Shown: positions 23,381 to 31,957, counted from the first letter of the stretch. The stretch is 40,699 nucleotides of DNA from DUUI01 sp964345765 (GCA_964345765.1 CAYFSJ010000008.1:1-40699), one strand, 5' to 3'. Numbers and translations are program-made. The notes: generated by a model from the sequence alone, not told the origin.

Positions 23381-24232
23381 TTAAATCTTCGTCTCAATAG
23401 AAAATCCATGTCCCAAGACATCGGTGGCATCATTTACGACCATAAATGCGTCAGGGTCTACTTCTGAAACGAGATGTTGTAATAACGGATACTGCTTGGC
23501 TGGCACAACTGATAATATCATCTTTTTACGGTTAGAGGTAAATCCTCCTTCTGCATCAATGATGGTTGCGCCGCGGTCAAGTTCGTTCTGTATCTTATCT
23601 AATATGGTTTGGTATTCTTCTGAAATAATGAAGGCTGATTTGGCATGTTGACCTCCAGCGACTAAGACCTTATCAATGGTATAGCTAGTTGAGAAGACGG
23701 ATAAGAATCCAAATAGGACAGATTCTAAGCCTTGAGTATAAAGTCCTAATAAGACTGTTAAGCCATCGACAATTAAGATAAGCTTAGCAACTGAGATGCC
23801 AGTGAACTTATTGAAGATGAGTGGGAAAACGTCCATTCCACCGGTACTTGCACCTTGACGAAAGACCATTCCTATTCCTAGTCCACCAATGACACCGGCA
23901 TAAATACTGGCGATGGAGACGGGTATATCCAGTGGAATTGGATATAACGATAATAGGTTAATAAATAATGGATATAGGATCGAAGAAATAATGGTTTTGA
24001 TGATGAACACTCGCCCTAAGAAGAAGGCACCGAGTATAAATGTTATCAATATGATAAGGTTGATTATCATCTCTATCGGTAAATGGATAAGCGGACTGAT
24101 GGCAACGGCCACTCCTGCGACTCCACCTGAGAGTATCTCAAAAGGAACTATTAAATAAGCGACAGCACAGGCTAAAACAAAGTTTCCACCTATTAATAAT
24201 AAAGCATCCCTAATGTGTTGTTGATATTTCAT
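23381..24232 (-). CDS. YitT/YvjA-family membrane protein (DUF161 + DUF2179)
   Basis: A 283-residue protein with five or six membrane helices in the first 200 residues (including GGNFVLACAVAYLIVPF and the conserved GxGxGMVFRQGASTGGMDV loop). A cytoplasmic DUF2179 domain follows at about 220-275 (RGATIIDAEGGFTSNRKKMI). Its transported substrate or role is unknown. In B. subtilis the related yvjA also sits between prfB and ftsE. The ATG has an AGAGGAAA site; the 44-base gap after prfB contains TATA-like sequence that could be a local promoter, though I cannot fix one. Confidence 0.9.
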   Translation of the reverse strand: MKYQQHIRDALLLIGGNFVLACAVAYLIVPFEILSGGVAGVAVAISPLIHLPIEMIINLIILITFILGAFFLGRVFIIKTIISSILYPLFINLLSLYPIPLDIPVSIASIYAGVIGGLGIGMVFRQGASTGGMDVFPLIFNKFTGISVAKLILIVDGLTVLLGLYTQGLESVLFGFLSVFSTSYTIDKVLVAGGQHAKSAFIISEEYQTILDKIQNELDRGATIIDAEGGFTSNRKKMILSVVPAKQYPLLQHLVSEVDPDAFMVVNDATDVLGHGFSIETKI

Positions 24233-24276
24233 CTTTCCTCTTCCTAATTCTAAACTATAATGTAAAACTTGTACAA

Positions 24277-25384
24277 CTAATCAACTTTTAAAAGTGATTT
24301 TAAATACCCTTGAATAAATGGTTCAATCTCGCCATCCATAACAGAGGCGACATTACCGACTTCGACTCCGGTTCTGACATCTTTGACTAAGGTATAAGGC
24401 ATAAAGACATAGGAGCGAATTTGAGAGCCCCATTCAATGTTTTTTTGTTCGCCTTTTAAGTCGGATATTTTCTCAGCATGTTCTTGTAATCTGAGTAATT
24501 CTAGTTTGTTCATTAAGATGTTCATTGCTTGTGCACGGTTTTGCATTTGAGAGCGTTCTGATTGAACATGTACCGCAATTCCGGTTGGAATATGGGTGAT
24601 GCGAACGGCTGAATCGGTTTTATTAACATGTTGTCCACCGGCTCCTGATGCACGGTGTGTATCGATGATTAAATCATTTGGATCAATCTCTACACTTTCT
24701 GCATCTTCTAAAACTGGCATCACGTCCACACTCGCAAAACTTGTGTGTCTTCTTCCTGATGAATCAAAGGGACTGATTCTGACGAGTCGGTGAACGCCCA
24801 TTTCTCCTTTTAGATAACCATAGGCATAGTTTCCATCAATTTGGATGGTAACTGATTTAATGCCTGCCTCATCTCCATCTAGATAGTTGAGGATACTGAC
24901 TTTGAAGTTATTGTTGTTCGCCCAGCGAGTATACATTCGGTATAACATCTGAGCCCAGTCTTGAGATTCGGTTCCTCCTGCTCCTGGATGTATTTCTAAG
25001 ATGGCAGAGTTTGCGTCATATTCTCCTGAGAGTAAGACTAAGATTTCAAATTTTTCAAAATCTTTGAGTGTTTCTAAGACTTCTTCTTGTACTAATTCAA
25101 AGAGTTCAGGTTCGAAGTCATCTTTGAGTTCGCTTAATGACGTGTCAAAATCGCTAAAAAGTCGATGGAGTCTTTGGTACTCATCGATTAAGTCTTTTAA
25201 GCGATTGGTTTCACTGATTTGAGCTTGAGCTGATTTTGGGTCGTCCCAAAAATCAGGGGCTAACTGTTGTTGTTGATAAGTTTCTAACTGCGTTCTTTTT
25301 TGATCTAAGTCAAAGAGAGTCCTGCAACACCAATAATTGTTGCAGTGTATTAGAGACAGTACTTCTTAGTTCATTAAATTCCAT
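24277..25384 (-). CDS. prfB: Peptide chain release factor 2, expressed by programmed +1 frameshift
   Basis: RF2 ends translation at UGA and UAA. The gene has two overlapping frames: 24 codons from ATG 25384 end in TGA at 25312-25310, and reading resumes in the +1 frame at GAC. The shift site is CTT TGA C, the universal prfB slippery site, with AGGA 4 bases upstream as an internal Shine-Dalgarno. The joined product is 368 residues. It contains the anticodon-like SPF tripeptide (RISPFDSS) and the GGQ catalytic motif (GAGGQHVNKT). When RF2 is scarce, ribosomes pause at UGA and slip, giving autoregulation. It starts 2 bases after secA. A start at 24948 would give only a fragment and is wrong. Confidence 0.96.
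25310..25345 (-). promoter_or_regulatory. prfB recoding element: hairpin plus CUUUGAC frameshift site
   Basis: The slippery CTT TGA occupies 25315-25310. Immediately 5' of it (25345-25322) is a perfect 8-base-pair stem, CTGCAACA / TGTTGCAG, with an 8-base loop. It ends 6 bases before CTT and overlaps the AGGA element. Autoregulatory slippage is established for prfB; the hairpin's involvement is inference. Confidence 0.8.
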
Positions 25385-25386
25385 AC

Positions 25387-27888
25387 TTATTTTCTCTTTC
25401 TCTTCTTACGTTTTTTACTTGAAATTTTTGATGGTTTGACCGTTTGTGTCTCAACTGGTTTTGGTTGTGGTTGAGAAACAGGAGCAGTTTGTTGAACAGG
25501 TTTGATTACTGGTTGAGCAGTTTCTGGTTGTCTCACTTCTTCGTTTGGATCATCTTCAAATCGAACTTGTACGTTTAAGCAGAATTGAACGACTTCTCTA
25601 GAGATTGAGACGACCATTGATTCAAACATTTCAAACCCTTCTTCAATATAGGCTTGAAGAGGGTTACCTTGAGCATATGATCTTAAGCTGATTCCATCTC
25701 TTAGTTTACTCATGGCATCTATATGTTCCATCCAATTACGGTCAAAGACGGATAGGACCATTCTCTTTTCAATTGGATAGACTTGTTCTTTATAAGGTTC
25801 AATTTTATTGTGGTATGAATTCCATGTGGCTAGGATAACACGCTCTTTGAGTGTTTCATAATCGAGGTTAATAACGTTATTCCAGTCCACTTCAGCATCT
25901 TTAAAGCCGATACTCTCTAATGATTTTTGTAGTTCAGTGACATCCACGACTTTCTCTTGTTTGTCGCTTAAAGTCGCATTAGCATCTACCACTTGAGTGA
26001 TGACACGGTCAAACATGTCTTTAACAATACTGTGAACATCGTCACTTTCTAAGATTTCATTTCTTAGATCATACATTGTTTCACGTTGTTGTCTTAGGAC
26101 ATCATCATAGTCTAATAAGTTTTTACGGATATCAAAGTTATGTCCTTCGACTCGTTTTTGAGCTGAAGTAATTGTTTTCGCGACAGTTTTATTCTGAATG
26201 GCTTCATCACCGAAGTTATCAAACATTCCAGCGAATCGATCGGTTCCAAAACGGACCATCAAATCATCTTTAAGTGAAACATAGAATTGAGAAACCCCTG
26301 GGTCTCCTTGACGTCCTGCACGTCCTCTTAACTGATTGTCGATACGTCTTGATTCATGTCGTTCTGACCCTAAGACCATCAGACCACCTAGTTCACGGAC
26401 TCCTTCACCAAGTTTAATATCGGTCCCACGACCAGCCATATTGGTAGCGATGGTAACAGCTCCGATTTGTCCAGCATTGGCGATGATATCTGCTTCACGG
26501 GCATGGTTTTTAGCGTTTAAGACTTCGTGTTTTACTTTACGTTGAGTTAACATTTTTGAGATTAACTCAGAGACTTCAACTGAGGCTGTCCCGACTAAGA
26601 CTGGTTGTCCAGTTTCATTTACGCGGATGACCTCTTGAACTAAGTTCTCAAACTTAGCTTTTTGAGATCCAAAGATTTTATCGACTCTATCATCACGGGC
26701 AATAGGTCGATTGGTTGGAACTTCTAAAACACGCATATTGTATGTTTTTAAGAACTCTTCTTCTTCAGTTTTGGCGGTCCCTGTCATACCGGCTAATTTA
26801 TCGTAGAGTCTAAAGAAGTTTTGGTAGGTGATGGTTGCCATAGTGGAAGTTTCTTCTTTAATCTTAACGCCTTCTTTGGCTTCTAAAGCTTGGTGGAGTC
26901 CATCGGAGAACTCTCTTCCTTCCATTAAACGACCAGTGAATTGGTCGACAATCACGACGGCATCATCTTTTACGATGTATTCAACATCGTTGGCGAAAAT
27001 ATAGTTTGCTTTAAGGGCATTATTAATATGGTGGACTAAATAAGTATTGTCTACTTCATAAAGGTTGCCAACTTTAAAGAATCGTTCTGCTTTTTCAACA
27101 CCAGATTCAAGTAATGAGATTTGTCTTGTTTTCTCATCAATTTGATAATCTTCCGAGCTGAGTCGCTTTACGAAACGATCGGCATTTTCATATAGGTTTG
27201 CTGTTTTACGCGCTCCACCAGAAATAATGAGTGGGGTTCTGGATTCATCGATTAAGATTGAGTCGACCTCATCCACAAGGGCGAAGTGTAATGGTCTTTG
27301 AACTCGATTGTTCACAGTTGTGACCATGTTATCTCTTAGGTAGTCAAATCCTAGTTCTGCGTTGGTTGAGTACATAATGTCACATTCGTAGGCGGCTCTT
27401 TTGTCTGCTTTGGACATGGAGCGTAGGTTAACACCAACAGTTAAGCCTAAGAATCGGTGAATTTCACCCATCCAGGCGGCATCACGTTGTGCTAAGTATT
27501 CGTTGACGGTGACGATGTGTACCCCTTTTTGTTCTAGACCGTTAAGGTATACAGGAAGAACCGAAGTTAGGGTTTTTCCTTCTCCGGTTTTCATTTCCGC
27601 GATATCTCCTTGGTGTAGGATAATACCACCCATAATTTGAACATGATATGGAAACTCACCAATAATACGTTTGGCTGCTTCTCTGGCTGTGGCGAAGGCT
27701 TCGACTAATAAATCGTCGAGTGTTTCACCTTGTTTTAATCGTTGTCTAAATTCAATTGTTTTATGTTGGAGTTGTTCGTCACTTAAGGCTGCGTATTCTT
27801 CTTTGAGCGCGTCAACTTCATAGGCTTGTTTTTCAACTTTTCCAAGGATGCGTCGATCGTCGGAAAAGAGATTTTTTAAAAAACTCAT
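25387..27888 (-). CDS. secA: Preprotein translocase ATPase SecA, without C-terminal zinc domain
   Basis: Motor ATPase that drives secreted proteins through SecYEG, 833 residues. Walker A is MKTGEGKT (99-106), Walker B is DEVDSILID, and the second helicase domain has TNMAGRGTDIKLGEG and the GRAGRQGD motif. The helical scaffold and wing domains are present. The C-terminal linker is rich in Pro, Gln, Thr and Val and ends in a Lys/Arg tail (SSKKRKKRKRK); the cysteine-rich SEC-C motif found on many SecA proteins is missing. The start has GGAGG 6 bases upstream. It forms a unit with prfB, as in Bacillus. Confidence 0.97.
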   Translation of the reverse strand: MSFLKNLFSDDRRILGKVEKQAYEVDALKEEYAALSDEQLQHKTIEFRQRLKQGETLDDLLVEAFATAREAAKRIIGEFPYHVQIMGGIILHQGDIAEMKTGEGKTLTSVLPVYLNGLEQKGVHIVTVNEYLAQRDAAWMGEIHRFLGLTVGVNLRSMSKADKRAAYECDIMYSTNAELGFDYLRDNMVTTVNNRVQRPLHFALVDEVDSILIDESRTPLIISGGARKTANLYENADRFVKRLSSEDYQIDEKTRQISLLESGVEKAERFFKVGNLYEVDNTYLVHHINNALKANYIFANDVEYIVKDDAVVIVDQFTGRLMEGREFSDGLHQALEAKEGVKIKEETSTMATITYQNFFRLYDKLAGMTGTAKTEEEEFLKTYNMRVLEVPTNRPIARDDRVDKIFGSQKAKFENLVQEVIRVNETGQPVLVGTASVEVSELISKMLTQRKVKHEVLNAKNHAREADIIANAGQIGAVTIATNMAGRGTDIKLGEGVRELGGLMVLGSERHESRRIDNQLRGRAGRQGDPGVSQFYVSLKDDLMVRFGTDRFAGMFDNFGDEAIQNKTVAKTITSAQKRVEGHNFDIRKNLLDYDDVLRQQRETMYDLRNEILESDDVHSIVKDMFDRVITQVVDANATLSDKQEKVVDVTELQKSLESIGFKDAEVDWNNVINLDYETLKERVILATWNSYHNKIEPYKEQVYPIEKRMVLSVFDRNWMEHIDAMSKLRDGISLRSYAQGNPLQAYIEEGFEMFESMVVSISREVVQFCLNVQVRFEDDPNEEVRQPETAQPVIKPVQQTAPVSQPQPKPVETQTVKPSKISSKKRKKRKRK

Positions 27889-27908
27889 AGGATCCCTCCA
27901 TCCTTAGC

Positions 27909-27917
27909 ATTATACCA
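27909..27917 (-). promoter_or_regulatory. Extended -10 promoter of secA
   Basis: TGGTATAAT reads toward secA, with the start codon about 20 bases downstream. The -35 region falls in the T tract of the cspA terminator and matches poorly, so the TGn extension probably compensates. Confidence 0.65.
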
Positions 27918-27924
27918 TAGACAA

Positions 27925-27956
27925 GGTTAAAAAAAAGGTTGAGCTATCAACCTTTT
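27925..27956 (-). terminator. Terminator of the cold-shock gene
   Basis: A 10-base-pair perfect stem (27933-27942 with 27947-27956), a 4-base loop and T8 on the minus strand. Two bases of the cold-shock gene's TAA stop codon (27955-27957) lie inside the stem. Confidence 0.92.
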
Positions 27957-28152
27957 AGAGTCTTACGATGTTATGTGCTTGATCTCCACGTTCTCCGCTA
28001 ACGAGTTCGAATTCTACTTCTGCACCTTCTTCAATTGTCTTGAAACCTTCCATGACTAATTGAGAATAATGGAAGAATACATCCTTGTTATCTTCGACTG
28101 TAATAAAGCCATAACCTTTTTCTTGATTAAACTTTTTAACTATTCCCTGCAT
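27955..28152 (-). CDS. Cold-shock domain protein (CspA family)
   Basis: A 65-residue single OB-fold protein binding single-stranded RNA/DNA and acting as an RNA chaperone. RNP1 is KGYGFI (12-17) and RNP2 is VFFHY (25-29). The usual Trp in the GxVKWFN opening is Lys here (GIVKKFN). It lies between the PTS-type regulator and secA, where Bacillus has the ribosome-hibernation gene hpf instead. The ribosome site AAAGGA is 9-11 bases from ATG. Confidence 0.95.
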   Translation of the reverse strand: MQGIVKKFNQEKGYGFITVEDNKDVFFHYSQLVMEGFKTIEEGAEVEFELVSGERGDQAHNIVRL

Positions 28153-28173
28153 CGACTACTAATCCTTTCTCTC

Positions 28174-30180
28174 TTATACTATACCATCCACACCACAATC
28201 CCTTTGAAAAGAGTTCTCATCATCGTCTAAAAGATAAGATAATTGTTGTAATGCGGTGAGGTGACTGGAATTATCGATGGCACTTAGAACAAAAATTAAG
28301 TGAACATCATTGTCTGAATTATCAAACTCAAAAGAAATTGGTTGAGTTGAGTTTAATAGACTAATTCCCATTTTGTTTGCTCCATCCTCTGGTCGGGCGT
28401 GAGGAATTGCCACTTTTGGAGCCAAGACAATATAAGGCCCTATTTTCCTGACGGTTTCAATCATTGCATCAACATAACTCTCTTTTATGTAGTTCTCTTT
28501 CAAAAGAGGGATTGACGCGACTCGAATTGCCTCTTCCCAGGACAATTTCTCATCTGTGTATTGAATGAATGATTGTTTCAACAATTCTTCCAAATTTTTC
28601 TCCTCCCATCTAAACTTAGATTTATATAACTGAAGTGACAACTCATCAGTTAATTTCTTTTTGTCTTTAATATCTGTATGACGAGCAATTATCTTTAGAA
28701 TATTATCTAAGATATAATCATCATTGGTTTCTTGAAGTAAGAACACTTCATTTACTTTTTTTATAAGTAATTCTTGTTCAACCCAATTCAGAATTGGTTT
28801 AATGTGAAAGACCTCTTTCTCATTATTGATTGGTATCGTACTAAAGATCATGTCATATTCATTAATCCCAATCTCTTCTAACTTTGAGAGCGAGTCAACA
28901 ACTCTAAACGCCAATGTTGGAAATAACATTTTTAACTGAGCTTGTAATAGGATTGAAGTACTTATACCACGTGGGTTTAATATTAATGCTGATAAATTTC
29001 GGGTTGTTTCTTCACTAAAGCGAATATGCCCTCCAAAGTGAATGGTGAAATAAGCAATTTCGCTGTCTGGTATTTTCTTATCTAATAATACTTCTAGTGG
29101 ATATAACGCTCTTGAGACTAATTCAAATAAATCTCGATATTCTGATTTAATTTTCTCTGTATATGGATTACTCGCTTTAATGCCATACTTTAATCGATAA
29201 TAAGCTGGTACTAAATGTTGATAAAGCGTGTTAGGTAGTGTCTTAGATATTTCATCCCCTAATGCTCCGACTGTCAGAACATTGATTCGCTGAATAATTT
29301 CATCGGCAAGATTAATGAATCGCTCATCTTTATATGAATGTGCACTCCCTTGTATAGCACCTAATAGTTGTATGGTTAAATAGATGTTTAAATCTTTATT
29401 TTTGATTAAGTTTAGCCTTTTTGTTAGTAATTGACTAAATTCATAGAGCGGATGTTTTTCAAAATATTCAATTGTTTGTGCTTCTAGATTTAGTTTCAAG
29501 TCATCTCTTTGACTTAAGAGTGTTACTAGATGAACATACTCCCAGTATCTTTCTAAAACAAAAGACACATTAAATTGTTGAGATAAAATCGATATTTCAT
29601 TGATTACTTCATTGGTTGTTAATCTGAAGTTGACATGTTGATAAATTAAGTCAATTATTTGTGAGTTATTTGTGTCCGTAACTAAGGTTGAGACTGCTTC
29701 AGTGACTTGAAACACTTGTTGATCATCTGCACCAATTAGGCGATACCCATTTTGTCTACTAAAATCTAATAATAAATCATGCTCGCATAAACAGTCTTTT
29801 AACTTTCTCATTTCATTAAGAACTGTATTTCGACTTAAATTTAGAAGATTTTCAAAGAAGGCAACGTTCATCCATTCTTTATTTACAAATAACGCAATTA
29901 GTATGAGAGGATGTCTAAAGGCAACAGAAATAATTTGACTCTTATGTCTAACTAAATCTAGGGCATGTTCCAATTGATTCTCTTTAATTTGTAACGAAAC
30001 ATTCCCTTCATGATAAAAAAGCGCATTGGTTGAAAGTGATCTCAGAGAATTGTTTAATTGATCAATTTCATACCATACTTTTTTATTATCAAATCCTATT
30101 CGAGCGGATATTTCGCTTGTGGGTAAGGATTTGAAATCAATTAAAAGTTCTAGAATTTCTAATTGTAAGTTTCGGTTCAT
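28174..30180 (-). CDS. PTS-controlled transcription activator (MtlR/LicR type), orphan
   Basis: A 668-residue multidomain regulator. N-terminal winged helix-turn-helix motifs occupy about 1-130, PRD1 about 175-285, PRD2 about 290-395 (IAYFTIHFGGH contains typical PRD histidines), an EIIB-like domain about 396-485 and a type-2 EIIA domain about 525-668. EIIA keeps its phospho-histidine, H594 in IPHARPEDG. The EIIB loop reads LNPRGISTS where the usual motif has Cys-Pro, so its phosphorylatable Cys is missing. No sugar PTS genes lie beside it, so its target is unknown. The gene ends close to the cold-shock promoter and its C terminus is slightly short. The start has a GGAG site 6 bases before ATG. 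Confidence 0.85.
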   Translation of the reverse strand: MNRNLQLEILELLIDFKSLPTSEISARIGFDNKKVWYEIDQLNNSLRSLSTNALFYHEGNVSLQIKENQLEHALDLVRHKSQIISVAFRHPLILIALFVNKEWMNVAFFENLLNLSRNTVLNEMRKLKDCLCEHDLLLDFSRQNGYRLIGADDQQVFQVTEAVSTLVTDTNNSQIIDLIYQHVNFRLTTNEVINEISILSQQFNVSFVLERYWEYVHLVTLLSQRDDLKLNLEAQTIEYFEKHPLYEFSQLLTKRLNLIKNKDLNIYLTIQLLGAIQGSAHSYKDERFINLADEIIQRINVLTVGALGDEISKTLPNTLYQHLVPAYYRLKYGIKASNPYTEKIKSEYRDLFELVSRALYPLEVLLDKKIPDSEIAYFTIHFGGHIRFSEETTRNLSALILNPRGISTSILLQAQLKMLFPTLAFRVVDSLSKLEEIGINEYDMIFSTIPINNEKEVFHIKPILNWVEQELLIKKVNEVFLLQETNDDYILDNILKIIARHTDIKDKKKLTDELSLQLYKSKFRWEEKNLEELLKQSFIQYTDEKLSWEEAIRVASIPLLKENYIKESYVDAMIETVRKIGPYIVLAPKVAIPHARPEDGANKMGISLLNSTQPISFEFDNSDNDVHLIFVLSAIDNSSHLTALQQLSYLLDDDENSFQRDCGVDGIV
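28178..28186 (-). promoter_or_regulatory. Possible extended -10 promoter of the cold-shock gene
   Basis: TGGTATAGT lies in the last codons of the upstream regulator gene, with about 25 bases to the cold-shock start codon. No clear -35 box is seen. Confidence 0.45.
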
Positions 30181-30197
30181 AGCTAGCTCCTAGTTTA

Positions 30198-30238
30198 AGT
30201 ATAGAGTAACTTTCGATGCCTTTCTCAACAATTGAGAA
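30198..30238 (-). promoter_or_regulatory. Promoter and inverted repeat upstream of the PTS-type regulator
   Basis: TATACT (30198-30203) and TTGAGA (30223-30228) are spaced by 19 bases. The -35 box lies within a perfect inverted repeat TTCTCAA-CAA-TTGAGAA (30222-30238), a plausible operator for the regulator itself or another factor. Confidence 0.5.
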
Positions 30239-30251
30239 CAATTTGTCAGAC

Positions 30252-30292
30252 AAAATAAAAAAGTCTTGATACTTCATTCACAAAACTTTTTT
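30252..30292 (-). terminator. Terminator of comFA-comFC
   Basis: A 12-base-pair stem with one wobble pair (30257-30268 with 30281-30292), a 12-base loop and TTTTTTATTTT afterwards on the minus strand. The comFC stop codon overlaps the base of the stem. Confidence 0.85.
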
Positions 30293-30941
30293 ATGGTTTA
30301 TAGGCAATACTGAAACACTGAATCTTTTTATTAGGTAATAAGCGGATGGCTTCCTTAAAGGTCGAACCAGTCGTAATAACATCATCCAATAAGACAACCG
30401 ACTTAGCGGTAACCTCTTGTTTTAAATCAAAGTGAATATCAGCCCGTTGAGATTTACTTAAGCCAACCTGCTTTCTTGTGGAGAGTTTAATGTATGGACT
30501 CTCTAGATTATTAAACACATCTTGATACATTAAACTCAGATGATTAAACCCTCTCTCCTTGATCTTCTCTTGTGATGAGGGCATTAATATTTTGGCTTTG
30601 TTCCAATATCTTTTTCTTAACTCAAAAATATGACTAGATAAAAAGACCGGTGCTAACACGACATCTCTAGCTTCTTTATACTGTATAAGTAAGCGAGAGA
30701 ATTCTTGATCATAACGATATAGAGAATAGATTGGGATTTTATCCATATAGAACACCCTGGGTTGATAGTTCAATCGACTCTGACAGTTTTGACACAACAA
30801 ATTCACTGGTACTAAACAACTAGCCAGATTAGGATAGGGATTATAGTCTTTTAAACACCAAAGGCATTTTGGTTGTGTTGATTCAAGCGCTTGATACATT
30901 CTTGAATACTTTTGTTTAAACCAAAGCTTAGAAATACGCAC
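30291..30941 (-). CDS. comFC: ComFC-like phosphoribosyltransferase-fold competence protein
   Basis: A 216-residue protein with an N-terminal zinc-finger region (CLWC at residues 26-29 and CQNC about 25 residues later). A C-terminal PRTase fold carries the PRPP loop VVLLDDVITTGST. ComFC helps ComFA take up and process single-stranded transforming DNA. The listed start is GTG 30941, just after a full AAGGAGGTGA site. The spacing is short, so an ATG at 30899, which lacks a site, is the alternative. It overlaps the end of comFA by 91 bases in another frame; the comFB gene present in Bacillus is missing. Confidence 0.85.
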   Translation of the reverse strand: MRISKLWFKQKYSRMYQALESTQPKCLWCLKDYNPYPNLASCLVPVNLLCQNCQSRLNYQPRVFYMDKIPIYSLYRYDQEFSRLLIQYKEARDVVLAPVFLSSHIFELRKRYWNKAKILMPSSQEKIKERGFNHLSLMYQDVFNNLESPYIKLSTRKQVGLSKSQRADIHFDLKQEVTAKSVVLLDDVITTGSTFKEAIRLLPNKKIQCFSIAYKP

Positions 30942-31957
30942 TCACCTCCTTGATAATCAAAACTACGGTCGACTCGTCCACTAATTTGGACCAGTGAAGC
31001 TTCGTCAAACAGTGGATGATTTGCGTGATAAACAATTACACTAATTCCTTTAAAGGTGACCCCTCTTTCTAAGATTGTGGTACAGATCAAAACATCAATC
31101 TCTTTATCTAACAATCTTTTAATCTTTATATCCTTGTCTATTGATTTAGATGTGACAACATCTATCTTCAATATCTTTCCTAACTTATTTGCTTCTTCAA
31201 TAGTGGGAACAAAGATTAAACAGGGTTTCATCCGATTTAGATAGTACCAAAGATATATTAAACTAAAATCTTGGAAACACTTCTTTACTGTTGGTACAAC
31301 TAATGGTCGACCGTGTGGTCTACTATCAAGTTTTAAATGTATATCAACCAAAGACAGTAATTCTTTATCTGGTGTAGCAGTTAAATAGACTCTAGTCCCA
31401 ATACAACTTACCTCACATAAGCCCGCTAAGAGTTCACTGCCCTTGTAAGGGAAAGCATCTGGTTCGTCTATGATGAGTAAATCAAAATAATGTGGATATC
31501 GATACAGTTGATGTGCAGTTAAGACAACTAAGTCTCCGGCTAATTCACTGGTATATCCTCCTGTTACGGCTATAACTTTCATCTCTTTAAAGAGCGAGCT
31601 TAACCGTTCATGTAGTTGAAGCACCACCTGTCTTCGTGCGACCATCCACCCTACTTTCTTACCTAACTTAAGTGCGTGACTCACTAACTCTAATACTATT
31701 TCAGTTTTTCCTGCACCACAGACCGCTTCTACTAAACAGTTTGAGACCAAACCATATTGAACGAGTTGGGTTGAGATCTCTTTCTGTGGGGGAGTTAGTT
31801 CAAAATTCCAGTCGATGAGTGAATCAACAACATTAATGGAGTCTTCTGGCTCGTATAACTTTCCTAATAAACTGATACAAGCTCTACAATATATTTCATC
31901 ATTTCTAATAGAAAAAAGACTAGGGTCTTTATTCAAACAACGTGGACATTGTTTCAT
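30851..31957 (-). CDS. comFA: ComFA-like competence DNA helicase
   Basis: A 368-residue superfamily 2 ATPase powering import of single-stranded DNA during transformation. It has an N-terminal four-cysteine zinc site (C4, C7, C24, C27), Walker A GAGKT (81-85), Walker B IIDEPDAFP, motif III TATP and motif VI QISGRVDRS. DEPD replaces the common DEVD, and GRVDR the common GRVGR. It is somewhat shorter than the Bacillus protein. The start has AGGTG 5-7 bases upstream. It is followed by comFC with tight overlap. Competence would also need comE/comG genes, which are not in the window. Confidence 0.9.
   Translation of the reverse strand: MKQCPRCLNKDPSLFSIRNDEIYCRACISLLGKLYEPEDSINVVDSLIDWNFELTPPQKEISTQLVQYGLVSNCLVEAVCGAGKTEIVLELVSHALKLGKKVGWMVARRQVVLQLHERLSSLFKEMKVIAVTGGYTSELAGDLVVLTAHQLYRYPHYFDLLIIDEPDAFPYKGSELLAGLCEVSCIGTRVYLTATPDKELLSLVDIHLKLDSRPHGRPLVVPTVKKCFQDFSLIYLWYYLNRMKPCLIFVPTIEEANKLGKILKIDVVTSKSIDKDIKIKRLLDKEIDVLICTTILERGVTFKGISVIVYHANHPLFDEASLVQISGRVDRSFDYQGGECVFLSFGLNKSIQECIKRLNQHNQNAFGV

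Noticed and set aside
24277..24948. Truncated or broken prfB starting at 24948
   Set aside because: The missing N-terminal part is present upstream in a continuous frame and joins through the standard CUUUGAC frameshift site.
28174..28260. PTS regulator truncated by a frameshift
   Set aside because: The EIIA domain is only a few residues shorter than usual, and no alternative frame restores a better ending.
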